NCBI GenBank assembly: GCA_041677345.1
Contig: JBAYQE010000031.1
Location: forward strand, 1-26,606
Direction: 5' to 3'
Source: JALOAT01 sp041677345
Lineage (GTDB): Bacteria; Pseudomonadota; Gammaproteobacteria; Thiohalomonadales; Thiohalomonadaceae
Length of the DNA stretch: 26,606 nt
Shown: piece by piece, positions 7,814-16,551 of the stretch
How the letters are laid out: each line of letters opens with the position of its first letter
How positions within the stretch are numbered: position 1 is the first letter of the stretch
Notes under the pieces: generated by a model
The model's input: the letters and a program-made list of their open reading frames with translations, nothing else
Told to the model about the DNA's origin: nothing
Databases searched by the model: none
Program-made: the position numbers and the translations under genes

Positions 7814-9580
7814 ATGGCGGGTGTGAAGACGGAAGGCCGGTTGACGCTGGCCCGGGTGCTCGACTGGCTGGCCGAGGATGGGTTGCTGGACCGCGAGCGC
7901 GCGGACGTGCTCAAGCGCAATATGACGACGCATCAGCGTCATCCGCTGTCGGTGATCGCCGAACGCCACTTTTCCAGTGAAAAACCACCCCACGGCCTGC
8001 TCAGCCTCGACGTCCTCAGCCAATGGCTGGCGGCTCGCGTGGGTATGCCTTATCACACCATCGATCCCCTGCGCATCGACGTGGCCGCTGTTACCGCGGT
8101 CATGTCCTATGCCTACGCACGGCGCTACAACATCCTCGCCGTGGAGGTGCACCCCGATCAGGTGACCATCGCCTGCAGCGATCCCTTCGAGAAGGAATGG
8201 GAGGCGGAGCTGTCGCGCATTTTGCAGCGGCCTATCGTGCGGGTAGTCGCCAATCCGGACGATATCGCGCGTTTCCTCGTGGAGTTCTACACGCTCTCCA
8301 AGTCAGTGCTCGGTGCCCAGGAGCGTTCCGCTTACCGGGCGCCCAGCGGGGTGCAGAACCTGGAACAGCTGGTGGAGCTGTCGCGTGCGGGCAAACTGGA
8401 TGCCAACGACCAGCATGTGGTCAACATCGTGGATTGGCTACTGCATTACGCCTTCGATGAGCGTGCCAGCGACATCCACCTGGAGCCGCGCCGCGAGCAA
8501 GGCAACATCCGCTTCCGCATCGATGGCGTCATGCACCTGGTCTATCAGGTGCCGGCGTCGGTGATGGCCGCGGTCACCAGTCGCCTGAAGATCCTGGGTC
8601 GCATGGATCTGGCGGAGAAACGCCGGCCGCAGGATGGCCGTCTCAAGACCCGCACACCGGATGGCAACGAGATCGAACTGCGCCTGTCCACCATGCCCAC
8701 GGCCTTCGGCGAGAAAATGGTCATGCGCATCTTCGACCCGGACGTGCTGGTGAAGGACTTCCGTGCGCTCGGCTTCACGCCCCAGGAAGTGGACACCTGG
8801 CAGTCACTCATCAACCAGCCCCACGGTATCGTATTGGTCACCGGTCCGACCGGTTCGGGCAAGACCACCACGCTCTATTCCACCCTCAAGCTGCTCGCCA
8901 GCCCCGAGGTGAACGTCTGCACCGTGGAAGACCCCATCGAGATGGTGGAGCCGGCCTTCAACCAGATGCAGGTGCAGCACAACATCGGTCTCGATTTCGC
9001 CAGCGGCGTGCGCACCCTGCTGCGCCAGGACCCGGACATCATCATGGTGGGCGAGATCCGCGACCAGGAAACCGCGGAGATGGCCATCCAGGCGGCGCTC
9101 ACCGGGCATTTGGTGTTCTCCACCTTGCATACCAACGACGCGCCCTCGGCCATCACGCGCCTGCTGGAGATCGGCGTGCCGCCCTATCTCATCACCGGCA
9201 CCGTGCTCGGCGTGCTCGCCCAGCGCCTCATCCGCACCCTGTGCCCGCACTGCAAGACGCCGGGCCCGGTGGATTCAGGCCTGTGGCAATCGCTGGTGAG
9301 CCCGTGGCGCGTGGACGAACCGAAGAACAGCTACCAACCCGTGGGCTGTCTGGAATGCCGCCAGACCGGCTATCTCGGCCGGGTCGGCATCTATGAAATG
9401 CTGCTCATGAAAGAAGGCGTCAAGAAACTGATTACCCCCGGCGGCGACATCGACGCCTTGCGCAAAGAGGCCATCCGCCAGGGCCTCAAGCCCCTGCGCC
9501 TAAACGGGGCCCAGAAAGTCGCCGCCGGCCTCACCACCGTCGAAGAAGTCCTCCGCGCGGTTCCGCTGAAGTCGTTGTGA
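7814..9580 (+). CDS. GspE/PilB-family secretion or pilus assembly ATPase (orphan)
   Basis: This 588-aa protein is a type II secretion/type IV pilus-type traffic ATPase. An N-terminal GspE-N-like region (about 1-160) ends in a TIACSDPFEKEWE stretch. The AAA core has DIHLEPRREQGNIRFRIDG, Walker A GPTGSGKTTT at 344-353, the Asp box, Walker B-like DPDIIMVGEIRDQETA, and the His box (STLHTNDA). A zinc-binding insert has two CxxC motifs at 477-480 and 512-515, as in GspE and PilB. All core motifs are intact. It stands alone: no secretin, inner-membrane platform or pilin gene lies nearby, and repeats flank it on both sides. It may drive a system encoded elsewhere. Assignment to GspE or PilB is not settled by the sequence. 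Confidence 0.92.
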   Translation: MAGVKTEGRLTLARVLDWLAEDGLLDRERADVLKRNMTTHQRHPLSVIAERHFSSEKPPHGLLSLDVLSQWLAARVGMPYHTIDPLRIDVAAVTAVMSYAYARRYNILAVEVHPDQVTIACSDPFEKEWEAELSRILQRPIVRVVANPDDIARFLVEFYTLSKSVLGAQERSAYRAPSGVQNLEQLVELSRAGKLDANDQHVVNIVDWLLHYAFDERASDIHLEPRREQGNIRFRIDGVMHLVYQVPASVMAAVTSRLKILGRMDLAEKRRPQDGRLKTRTPDGNEIELRLSTMPTAFGEKMVMRIFDPDVLVKDFRALGFTPQEVDTWQSLINQPHGIVLVTGPTGSGKTTTLYSTLKLLASPEVNVCTVEDPIEMVEPAFNQMQVQHNIGLDFASGVRTLLRQDPDIIMVGEIRDQETAEMAIQAALTGHLVFSTLHTNDAPSAITRLLEIGVPPYLITGTVLGVLAQRLIRTLCPHCKTPGPVDSGLWQSLVSPWRVDEPKNSYQPVGCLECRQTGYLGRVGIYEMLLMKEGVKKLITPGGDIDALRKEAIRQGLKPLRLNGAQKVAAGLTTVEEVLRAVPLKSL

Positions 9581-9585
9581 AGGCG

Positions 9586-9764
9586 AAGAATTTCAACGCA
9601 AAGGCGCGAAGGACGCAAAGAACGCAAAACTCTTGCAATGCTCCAGCGGGGACCATCAGCTTATCCGCCTCGCACGCTACCGAACCAGCAGGAGCATCGC
9701 GGGATCACAACAAGAACTTGTTCCCTTTGCGTCCTCTGCGCCCTTTGCGTCTTTGCGTTGATTC
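9586..9764. repeat. Family B inverted-arm repeat, copy 3
   Basis: The left arm (about 9586-9629, GAATTTCAACGCAAAGGCGC then two or three more ACGCAAAG-like units) and the right arm (9721-9764, ending CTTTGCGTTGATTCC) are inverted relatives around a 90-nt core with no recognised repeat. It sits between the convergent GspE-like and yadH genes. It begins about 6 nt after one stop and ends 3 nt before the other. Confidence 0.85.
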
Positions 9765-9767
9765 CTC

Positions 9768-10541
9768 CTACGAGCGCAGGCCCACGCCGCGGCGCAGGAG
9801 CCAGAGGCAGTAGGCGTAGAGGACGGCGATGAAGGCGAGGATCACGCTGACGGCAACGCTTGCGCTTACGTCGGATACGCCCAGCAGGCCGTAGCGGAAG
9901 GCATTCACCATGTAGAGGATGGGGTTCAGGCGCGAGACTTCTTGCCAGAACTCCGGCAGCATTTGCACCGAGTAGAACACGCCGCCCAGGTAGGTCAGCG
10001 GGGTGAGCACGAAGGTGGGAATGATGGAGATATCGTCGAAGCTCTTGGCGTATACCGCATTGATGAAGCCACCCAGGGAAAACAGGAAGGACGTGAGTAC
10101 CACCACGAACACGGAGAGCGCCAGGTGTTCGGTGCGGATGTCCGTGAAGAACGCCGCTACCGCCGTGACCGCCGCCCCCACCGCCAGGCCACGCGCCACG
10201 CCGCCGGTAAGATAGCCGAGCAGGATGACGTAGTTGGGGATCGGGGCGATGAGCATCTCCTCCACGAAGCGGCCGAACTTCGACGAGTAGAAGGACGACA
10301 CCACGTTGGCGTAGGAGTTGGTGATCACCGTCATCAGAATGATGCCGGGCACGATGTAATCCATGTAACTGAAGCCCTGCACATCGGACAACTGGCTGCC
10401 GATGAGTTGGCCGAAGATGATGAAGTACAACGCGGTGGTGATCACGGGCGGCAGGATGGTCTGCACCCAGATGCGCGAGAAACGGCGCACCTCCTTGGTC
10501 ACGATGGTGCGATAGGCGACGAGCTGCGTATGCGTGTTCAT
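9768..10541 (-). CDS. yadH: ABC-2 type exporter permease, YadH
   Basis: This 257-aa membrane protein has about six hydrophobic segments and ends in GLRS like E. coli YadH. Shared blocks include RIWVQTILPPVITTALYFI near residue 26, FGQLIGSQL, NSYANVVSSFY, and the ABC-2 signature KSFDDISIIPTFVLTPLTYL followed by GGVFYSVQMLPEFWQ. It pairs with the YadG-like ATPase upstream on the same strand. The substrate is unknown even in E. coli. The ATG at 10541 has GGAG about 6 nt upstream. The gap from yadG is 213 nt and holds a family A composite, which is unusual for partners that must be made together. Confidence 0.94.
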   Translation of the reverse strand: MNTHTQLVAYRTIVTKEVRRFSRIWVQTILPPVITTALYFIIFGQLIGSQLSDVQGFSYMDYIVPGIILMTVITNSYANVVSSFYSSKFGRFVEEMLIAPIPNYVILLGYLTGGVARGLAVGAAVTAVAAFFTDIRTEHLALSVFVVVLTSFLFSLGGFINAVYAKSFDDISIIPTFVLTPLTYLGGVFYSVQMLPEFWQEVSRLNPILYMVNAFRYGLLGVSDVSASVAVSVILAFIAVLYAYCLWLLRRGVGLRS

Positions 10542-10562
10542 GTTTCTCCAGAAAGGCAGTGA

Positions 10563-10746
10563 GAAAAAGCGTTAACCACGGGGAACACGGGGGAATTGTT
10601 TGTGGGGGGCAGTTCACCTGTAGGAGCGGCCTCAGGCCGCGATAACGCCATTTGGTGAATCCATCGCGGCCTGAGGCCGCTCCTACAGGTACCCGTAATC
10701 CTCAAAAGGAATCTCCCCCGTGTCCCCCGTTGGTTGAGCTTTTCTC
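10563..10746. repeat. Family A nested composite repeat, copy 2
   Basis: The outer arms at about 10564-10597 (AAAAAGCGTTAACCACGGGG onward) and 10710-10746 are imperfect inverted copies. The inner REP arms 10620-10643 and 10663-10686 are a perfect 24-bp inverted pair of the GTAGGAGCGGCC type. The inner loop differs from copies 1 and 3, but the right-hand linker (CTCAAAAGGAA) matches copy 3 (GTCAAAAGGAA). It lies between yadG and yadH on their shared transcript. Confidence 0.92.
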
Positions 10747-10754
10747 TTCCTTCT

Positions 10755-11675
10755 TCATTCCTTCTCGCTTTCCACCAGCGCCAGGAAGAGTTCCTCCAGG
10801 CGGTTGGCCTTGTTGCGCATGCTGAGAATGGCGATGTCCTGTCGGGTGAGCTGCTCGAACAGGCGATTCATGCCCTGGTCACGCTGCACGTCCACTTCCA
10901 GCGTATGCGGATCGGTGAGGCGTGCGGCGTAGCCGTCCAGTACCGGTGCCTGGGGCAGGGCGTGTTTGAGGTCGAGCACCACCGTTTCCTGATGCAGCGT
11001 TTGCAGCAGCTCACGCATGCTGGTGTTCTCGATGATTTCGCCGTTGTCGATGATGGCTACGTTGCGGCACAGGTTCTCGGCTTCTTCCAGATAGTGGGTA
11101 GTGAGAATGATGGTGGTGCCGCGCGCGTTCACCTCGCGCAGGAAGCGCCACATGGAGCGGCGCAACTCGATGTCCACGCCGGCGGTGGGCTCGTCCAGGA
11201 TCAGCAGCTTGGGTTCATGCACCAGGGCGCGGGCGATCATGAGGCGGCGTTTCATGCCACCCGAGAGATTGCGCGTTATGCTCGTACGCTTGTCCCACAG
11301 CCCCAGCTGGCGCAGGTAGTGCTCGGCGCGCTCCAGGGCGGCGCTGCGCCCCACACCGTAGTAGCCGGCCTGGTTTATAAGGACCTCGACCACCGGCTCG
11401 AACTGGTTGAAGTTGAACTCCTGCGGCACCAGCCCGATATGCCTGCGCGCCGCCATCGTGTCATTGTCGATGTCGTGCCCAAACACCCGCACCGTACCGG
11501 CCGTCTTGTTCACCAGCGCCGTGATGATACCGATGGTGGTGGACTTGCCCGCGCCATTAGGGCCGAGCAGGGCGAAGAAGTCGCCTTCTTCCACATCCAG
11601 ATCGATCCCCTTCAGGGCATCGGCGCCACGCCTGTAGGTCTTCTTCAGACCGCGAATTTCAAGTGCTTTCGTCAT
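10755..11675 (-). CDS. yadG: ABC exporter ATP-binding protein, YadG
   Basis: This 306-aa nucleotide-binding subunit is very close to E. coli YadG along its full length. Walker A is LLGPNGAGKSTT near residues 37-46, the Q-loop is GLVPQEFNFNQFEPV, the signature is LSGGMKRRLMIARAL, and Walker B is LLILDEPTAGVDIELRRSMW. A His switch follows (TTHYLEEAE), and the ending SMRNKANRLEELFLALV is YadG-typical. It would power the YadH permease downstream. The ATG at 11675 has no clear Shine-Dalgarno because a family B arm runs almost up to the start codon, which may limit translation or place the promoter within the repeat. Confidence 0.95.
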   Translation of the reverse strand: MTKALEIRGLKKTYRRGADALKGIDLDVEEGDFFALLGPNGAGKSTTIGIITALVNKTAGTVRVFGHDIDNDTMAARRHIGLVPQEFNFNQFEPVVEVLINQAGYYGVGRSAALERAEHYLRQLGLWDKRTSITRNLSGGMKRRLMIARALVHEPKLLILDEPTAGVDIELRRSMWRFLREVNARGTTIILTTHYLEEAENLCRNVAIIDNGEIIENTSMRELLQTLHQETVVLDLKHALPQAPVLDGYAARLTDPHTLEVDVQRDQGMNRLFEQLTRQDIAILSMRNKANRLEELFLALVESEKE

Positions 11676-11683
11676 GGAGGAAG

Positions 11684-11796
11684 AATTTAACGCAAAGGCG
11701 CGAAGGGCGCAGAGAACGCAAAGAGGTATCCGTCAATTCCGCATCGAGCCCGAGGCTCTTTACATCGAGTTCTCTGCGTCTTAGCGTCGGCTGTTC
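11684..11796. repeat. Family B repeat, copy 4 (degenerate right arm)
   Basis: The left arm 11684-11726 (AATTTAACGCAAAGGCGCGA and further units) closely matches copy 3. The right arm, about 11767-11796 (GTTCTCTGCGTCTTAGCGTC), is short and diverged. It occupies nearly the whole space between the yadG start and the end of the M16 peptidase gene. Confidence 0.7.
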
Positions 11797-11804
11797 TTTG
11801 GCCC

Positions 11805-14729
11805 TTACAACGTGATTATCTCCAGCCCGAGTCCGGCCTTTTCCAGGGTGGCGGCGTTGCTGATCACCGCCGTGTGGGCGCGCTCGGGTTTGAGGTAGGT
11901 GTCGGCGACGCGTTTGAGGTCTTCCTGACGCACTTCGAGGACTTGTCGGCGGAAGCGGCGGCGCTGTTCGGGGGTGCGGCCGTGCAGGGCGGCGTGGAAG
12001 GCCTTCTTGGCCTCGCCCGCGGGCGAACCCGGCTTGTCGATGGCACTGATGACGCCGAGCACGGCCTCTTCCAGCAGACGCCATTCGTGATCCCGCGACA
12101 CTAACCAGTCCACGGCACGATCGAAGTCCGCGAGGGTCTCCGCCAGGCGAGGATCACGGTAGGAGTAGAAGCGGAACGCGCCGGTATCACCGTCCCAACT
12201 GGCACCACCGCCGTAGGCACCGCCTTGTTCACGGATGGCGCGGTGCAGGAAATTATTGCGGAGGAAACCGCCCAGCACCAGCAATGCGGCCGCGTCCGGG
12301 TGGTCCGCAGGCACACTGGGATAGGCGCGGGCACAGAAATTCACGCGTGTATTGGTGGCCCAGGCCTGTTGTACGCGCGCGGCCTGGATCGGTGCGGGTG
12401 TGAAGACCGAGACGGCGGCGGGCGCGGTTACACCGGTCCAGCAGCGAGCGATGGCATCCAGCACGGCATCACGCTGTTCGGCCTCGGCCACGAGCAGGAA
12501 CTGGCGCGGGGCCTCCAGTAACGTATTGCGCAGATGCTCGAGGCGCAGGCCGAAGGCTTCGAGATTGGCCCGATCCTCCAGGGAGTCGTCCAGGGCCTTC
12601 AGGGTCTGGATACCGAGCAGGCCGTTCCAGCGATGCGCCAGGGCTGCAGCCGGGCTGAGCGTGCTGGTGGCGGCGGCCATGGCGAGTCCATGGCCGTTGC
12701 TGGTGACACCCTGCTCGCGGTGCAGGCGCTCCTGCGCGACAAGTTCGCGCAGACGTGTCAATTCGTCAAAGCGTGCGGTCTCGAAGGTCTCGCGCAACAG
12801 GTCAGTGAGTGCACCGTGATTGCGTGCCAGCGCCTTGCCTGAGACGACGAACAACCCACGCGTCGCGCCGAGGTTGTCCACGGCCGCCCGCACTACAGCG
12901 CGTGCGCCTAGACCGCCGGTGACGCCGGCCTGCAGTGCCTGGGTGGCCAGGTAGTCACGCCCGCCGCTGCCCACCTCGCTCAAGGTGTTGCAGAACACGG
13001 GCAGGGTGGCGGTGAGTTCATCGTCCAGGGCGGGCATATCCACCACTAGTTCCTGGTACACCAGCCCGTTGGTGCCGCGTGAGAACCAGGTACCTTTCAC
13101 TCCGGCGATGGTGGTCTCTTCGCCCTCGGGAATGGGCAGGTCCGCAGGGATGTCGCCTAGCGTCACCTTGGGCAGGATTTCCGGGTCATCCGTGCGCGCC
13201 TGGCGTTCGGCCAACCGGGCCGCCTGGCTTACGATGCGCTGGGCCCCGGCATCGTCCAGTTCCGCCTTGATGCGTGCGAGGCGCTCGGTCTCGGCCACCA
13301 GGCGGGTGGTGGCGAGCGTGGGGTCCGGTTCCATCACGAGGCGTACGCGGTGGGTATTGTCGAGCAGCAGCCGGCGCGCCAAGCCGCGCAGGTAATCAGG
13401 GTTCTTGATGCGCTCACGCAGTTGCGCGAGCACCGGATCGATGTTGAGCGCCGCCACGGGATCGGCGTCGTGGATGGCGGGGGAGAGTGCGTTGAGGATC
13501 AGGCCGAGGCCATAGGGATAGTGGTCTCCGCTCACCTCGCGCTGGCTGAATTCCAACTGGTGCAGTATCGCCTCCACCATGGCCTTGTCCACGCCGTTTG
13601 CCGCCACGTCCTCCAACGCATCGATGATCAACTGCTCTACGGCGGCGGCGCGCTCCGGTTCGGAGCCTTCCAGACCTGCGGCGAAGATCATCTCGTGTGT
13701 CGAGTCCTGCAGCCCGCACAGGGGCGAGGGCGCGCTACCGAGGTCGGTGGTTTCCAGGGCATGGCGCAGGGGCGAGGCGCCGTTGTCCAGCAGCACGCCT
13801 GAGAGCAGGTGCGCTTCCAGCACCTCCTCGATATCTGTGCTGCGGCCCAGTAGCCAGCCGAGCACGATGTGGGTCTTCTCCGCCATGTCCTGCTCGTCGG
13901 TGGCGTAGCTCGTAGCCACTTCCACCGGCGCCGGGTAGCGTTTTTCATCGGGCACGCGGATGTAGATGGGTTCGCGACGGAAGTGGCTGAGCGCCCTGTC
14001 GTGAAATACCGCCTGATGCTCATGGGCGGGGATATCGCCGTAGGTCATGAACACCGAGTTGCACGGATGGTAGTGCTGCGCATGGAAGGCCTTGAGCTGG
14101 TCGTAGCTGAGGTCCGGAATGTGTTCGGGATCGCCGCCGGAATTCCAGTGGTACGTGATGGTCGGAAACAGGTGTTCGGTCAGACATTGGTACAGCGCCG
14201 AGACGGGCGAACTCATGGCACCCTTCATCTCGTTGAACACCACACCCTTGAACACCAGGTTCGACTGCGGGTCGTCCGGCTTCTCGAATTCCACGCGATG
14301 GCCTTCCTGGGCGAAGTCCAGCGGGTCGATGGTGGGAAAGAACACGGCGTCCAGGTTGACGTCCATGAGGTTGTAGAAGTCCTTGCGATTGCGGCTCGCG
14401 AAGGGATAGGCCGTCCAGTCGCTCGACGTGAAGGCATTCATGAAGGTGTTGAGCGAGCGGCGTGTCATCATGAAAAAGGGATCGCGCACCGGAAAACGCC
14501 GGGAGCCGCACAGGACGGTATGTTCCAGGATGTGGGCCACGCCGGTGGAATCCTCGGGCACGGTGCGGAAGGCCACCAGGAAAACGTTCTGGTCGTCCTG
14601 GGTAGCGAGATGGTAGTGCGGGGCGCCGGTGCCCTTGTGACGGAACTCCTGCACTTCGAGGTTCAGAGAGGCCACCGGCGTGCTGCGCACGTAGTCGAAT
14701 TCCGGATGGGCCGAAGGGGCATTGCTCAT
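11805..14729 (-). CDS. M16C zinc metallopeptidase, presequence protease (PreP/Cym1)-like
   Basis: This 974-aa protein has the two-half clamshell plan of M16C proteases, which degrade unfolded peptides in a closed chamber. The inverted zinc motif HILEH is at residues 66-70, and the third ligand Glu is at 167 in FNEMKG. That spacing matches PreP. EHTVLCGS and DPFFMMTRRSLNTFMNAF are family hallmarks. The C-terminal half contains the substrate-closing GGAYGGGASWDGDTGAFRFY segment. There is no signal peptide at the chosen start. ATG 14729 (MSNAPSAHPEF) is preferred over the frame extending to 14801, whose extra residues are compositionally unlike the family and overlap the likely promoter. A -10-like TATACT lies upstream. 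The likely role is cytosolic peptide turnover. Confidence 0.94.
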   Translation of the reverse strand: MSNAPSAHPEFDYVRSTPVASLNLEVQEFRHKGTGAPHYHLATQDDQNVFLVAFRTVPEDSTGVAHILEHTVLCGSRRFPVRDPFFMMTRRSLNTFMNAFTSSDWTAYPFASRNRKDFYNLMDVNLDAVFFPTIDPLDFAQEGHRVEFEKPDDPQSNLVFKGVVFNEMKGAMSSPVSALYQCLTEHLFPTITYHWNSGGDPEHIPDLSYDQLKAFHAQHYHPCNSVFMTYGDIPAHEHQAVFHDRALSHFRREPIYIRVPDEKRYPAPVEVATSYATDEQDMAEKTHIVLGWLLGRSTDIEEVLEAHLLSGVLLDNGASPLRHALETTDLGSAPSPLCGLQDSTHEMIFAAGLEGSEPERAAAVEQLIIDALEDVAANGVDKAMVEAILHQLEFSQREVSGDHYPYGLGLILNALSPAIHDADPVAALNIDPVLAQLRERIKNPDYLRGLARRLLLDNTHRVRLVMEPDPTLATTRLVAETERLARIKAELDDAGAQRIVSQAARLAERQARTDDPEILPKVTLGDIPADLPIPEGEETTIAGVKGTWFSRGTNGLVYQELVVDMPALDDELTATLPVFCNTLSEVGSGGRDYLATQALQAGVTGGLGARAVVRAAVDNLGATRGLFVVSGKALARNHGALTDLLRETFETARFDELTRLRELVAQERLHREQGVTSNGHGLAMAAATSTLSPAAALAHRWNGLLGIQTLKALDDSLEDRANLEAFGLRLEHLRNTLLEAPRQFLLVAEAEQRDAVLDAIARCWTGVTAPAAVSVFTPAPIQAARVQQAWATNTRVNFCARAYPSVPADHPDAAALLVLGGFLRNNFLHRAIREQGGAYGGGASWDGDTGAFRFYSYRDPRLAETLADFDRAVDWLVSRDHEWRLLEEAVLGVISAIDKPGSPAGEAKKAFHAALHGRTPEQRRRFRRQVLEVRQEDLKRVADTYLKPERAHTAVISNAATLEKAGLGLEIITL

Positions 14730-14792
14730 TACGAAAGTCCTTGGCGGATGGCGGGCTTGCGCCCGAATGGGAGATGATGGGGCCGCAGACCA

Positions 14793-14798
14793 AGTATA
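14793..14798 (-). promoter_or_regulatory. Possible -10 box for the M16 peptidase gene
   Basis: On the minus strand TATACT lies 64 nt before the ATG at 14729, giving a 5' leader of roughly 57 nt. The hexamer 17 nt further upstream (GTACTT) is a poor -35. The call rests on one hexamer in a GC-rich background. Confidence 0.35.
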
Positions 14799-14830
14799 CA
14801 AGGTGACCGTTGCCTAAGTACCGGCGGAGG

Positions 14831-15004
14831 GAAAAGCGGTAACCACGGGGACACGGGGAAGAATTTTTTGTAGGAGCGGCCTCAGGCCGCGATGGCGCAG
14901 TATCCGGCGACAATCGCGGCCTGAGGCCGCTCCTACAGGTCACCGATAACCCGTCAAAAGGAAATTCCCGTGTTCCCCGTGTCCCTCGTGGTTAATGCTT
15001 TTTC
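14831..15004. repeat. Family A nested composite repeat, copy 3
   Basis: The outer arms are about 14831-14865 (GAAAAGCGGTAACCACGGGG onward) and 14961-15004. The inner REP arms 14870-14893 and 14913-14936 are a perfect 24-bp inverted pair. It fills the divergent region between the M16 peptidase and the tatD-family gene, ending 21 nt before the latter's ATG, so any tatD promoter lies in or beyond the element. Confidence 0.92.
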
Positions 15005-15025
15005 TTCTTTCGGTGCTGATCGCCC

Positions 15026-15805
15026 ATGTTGATAGACACCCATTGCCACATCGACGTTGAGGAATTTGCCGCCGACCGCAGCGAGGTGGTGGCGCGTGCG
15101 CGCGCGGCGGGGGTGGTGGCGCAGGTGGTGCCAGGGGTGGTGCAGCCGGGGTGGGTGCACCTGCTCGAGGTGTGTCGCCGTTATCCCGGGCTGTATCCGG
15201 CCCTCGGTATGCATCCGGTTTATCTTGATGTGCACCGCCCCGAACATCTGGACGAGCTGAAGGCGCTGGTGACGCGGGAGCGGCCGGTGGCCATCGGTGA
15301 GATCGGCCTCGATCACTTCGTGCCGGGCCTGGACCTCGCCGCCCAGCAGGCCTTGTTCGAGGCGCAGCTGAAGATCGCCCGCGACGTGGACCTCCCGGTC
15401 ATCCTGCATGTGCGCAAGGCCATCGATCCCATCCTGGCGACCCTGCGGCGCATCCGTGTGAAGGGCGGCATCGCCCATGCCTTCAACGGCAGTCGCCAGC
15501 AGGCCGAGCAGTTCATCGGCCTGGGCTTCAAGCTGGGTTTCGGCGGGGTCGCCACCTTCGAGCGGGCGCAGCGGATCCGCCGCCTGGTGCATGAACTGCC
15601 GCTGGAGGCCGTGGTCCTGGAGACGGACGCGCCTGACCTGGCACCTGCGTGGTATAAGGGCGGGCGCAACAGCCCGGAATACCTGCCGGGCATCCTGGAC
15701 GTCATTGCGACCCTGCGCGGCGAAAGCCCCGCGCGAGTAGCGGCACAGACCACCGCCAACGCCTGCGCGGTGTTCGGCCTTCCGTTTACCGACCTGAACC
15801 CATGA
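15026..15805 (+). CDS. TatD-family metal-dependent hydrolase (YjjV-like DNase)
   Basis: The 259-aa TIM-barrel protein shows the TatD metal-ligand set in order: DTHCH (H6, H8), the Glu of GEIGLD, the His of VILHVRKA, the His of GIAHAFNGS, and the Asp of LETDAPDLAP. Characterised relatives have 3'-5' deoxyribonuclease activity; the physiological role of individual paralogues is unsettled. The AFNGS block and overall length suggest the YjjV branch rather than TatD itself. The ATG at 15026 begins the conserved MLIDTHCHID. The stop overlaps the next gene's start as ATGA, so the two are co-translated. Confidence 0.93.
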   Translation: MLIDTHCHIDVEEFAADRSEVVARARAAGVVAQVVPGVVQPGWVHLLEVCRRYPGLYPALGMHPVYLDVHRPEHLDELKALVTRERPVAIGEIGLDHFVPGLDLAAQQALFEAQLKIARDVDLPVILHVRKAIDPILATLRRIRVKGGIAHAFNGSRQQAEQFIGLGFKLGFGGVATFERAQRIRRLVHELPLEAVVLETDAPDLAPAWYKGGRNSPEYLPGILDVIATLRGESPARVAAQTTANACAVFGLPFTDLNP

Positions 15806-16530
15806 GCGATATCGCACCACTGTATCAACGCACCCACATCCTCCTCGGTGACGAGGGCCTGGAACGCCTGCACCATGCACGGGTCTTCCTGGCGGGCCTC
15901 GGCGGGGTGGGTTCCTTTGCCGCCGAGGCGCTGGCGCGCGCCGGCGTGGGCCATCTCACCCTGGTGGACCACGACACCGTGGCCGCCTCGAACCTGAACC
16001 GGCAATTGCCGGCCCTGCACTCCACCGTCGGACGCCTGAAGGTGGATGTGATGGCCGAGCGGATCCGCGACATCAATCCGCAGTGCGTACTCACCAGGCG
16101 CGCTGAATTCATCCGCGCGGAGGATACCGAAGAACTCCTCGCGCCCGGCTTCGACTTCGTCATCGACGCCATCGACAGCCTCAACTGCAAGGCGGCCCTG
16201 GTGGAGACGGCGGTGCGCATGCAGATCCCCGTGGCCTCCAGCATGGGGGCCGGCGGCAAACTGGACCCGACGCGTATCGTCGTGGGCGACCTCATGGACA
16301 CCGAGGGTTGCGCCCTGGCGCGCGCCATGCGCAAGTATCTGCGTCGGCGCGGCGTGGGGCGCGGTGTGATCGCCGTTTTCAGCAACGAACCCAACCGGCC
16401 GCCCCTGCCGCCCGAGCCCACCGGTACCGGCCGCGCCCGCGCCGTGAACGGCACCATCAGTTACATGCCGTCGCTATTCGGCCTCATGCTCGCCGGCACG
16501 GTCATCCGCCGCCTGGCCGAGCCTGACTGA
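15802..16530 (+). CDS. tcdA: tRNA threonylcarbamoyladenosine dehydratase
   Basis: TcdA (CsdL/YgdL) uses ATP to cyclise t6A37 to ct6A in tRNAs that read ANN codons. The 242-aa E1-like protein begins with a family-typical block (residues 9-18: HILLGDEGLE) and has the nucleotide-binding loop FLAGLGGVGSFAAEAL. LVDHDTVAASNLNRQ, FVIDAIDSLNCK, SSMGAGGKLDPTRI and a C-terminal FSNEPNRPP block follow. Length and motifs are complete. The 4-nt ATGA overlap with the TatD-family gene indicates coupling. CsdA or CsdE partners are not in the window. Confidence 0.95.
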   Translation: MSDIAPLYQRTHILLGDEGLERLHHARVFLAGLGGVGSFAAEALARAGVGHLTLVDHDTVAASNLNRQLPALHSTVGRLKVDVMAERIRDINPQCVLTRRAEFIRAEDTEELLAPGFDFVIDAIDSLNCKAALVETAVRMQIPVASSMGAGGKLDPTRIVVGDLMDTEGCALARAMRKYLRRRGVGRGVIAVFSNEPNRPPLPPEPTGTGRARAVNGTISYMPSLFGLMLAGTVIRRLAEPD

Positions 16531-16551
16531 ACCCGCGGCAGTTGATGGGCC

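Noticed and set aside
7560..7826. Open frame reading LCVLCVLCVL through the B2 right arm
   Set aside because: The pattern comes from the DNA tandem TCCTTTGCG; no ribosome site and no match to any protein type.
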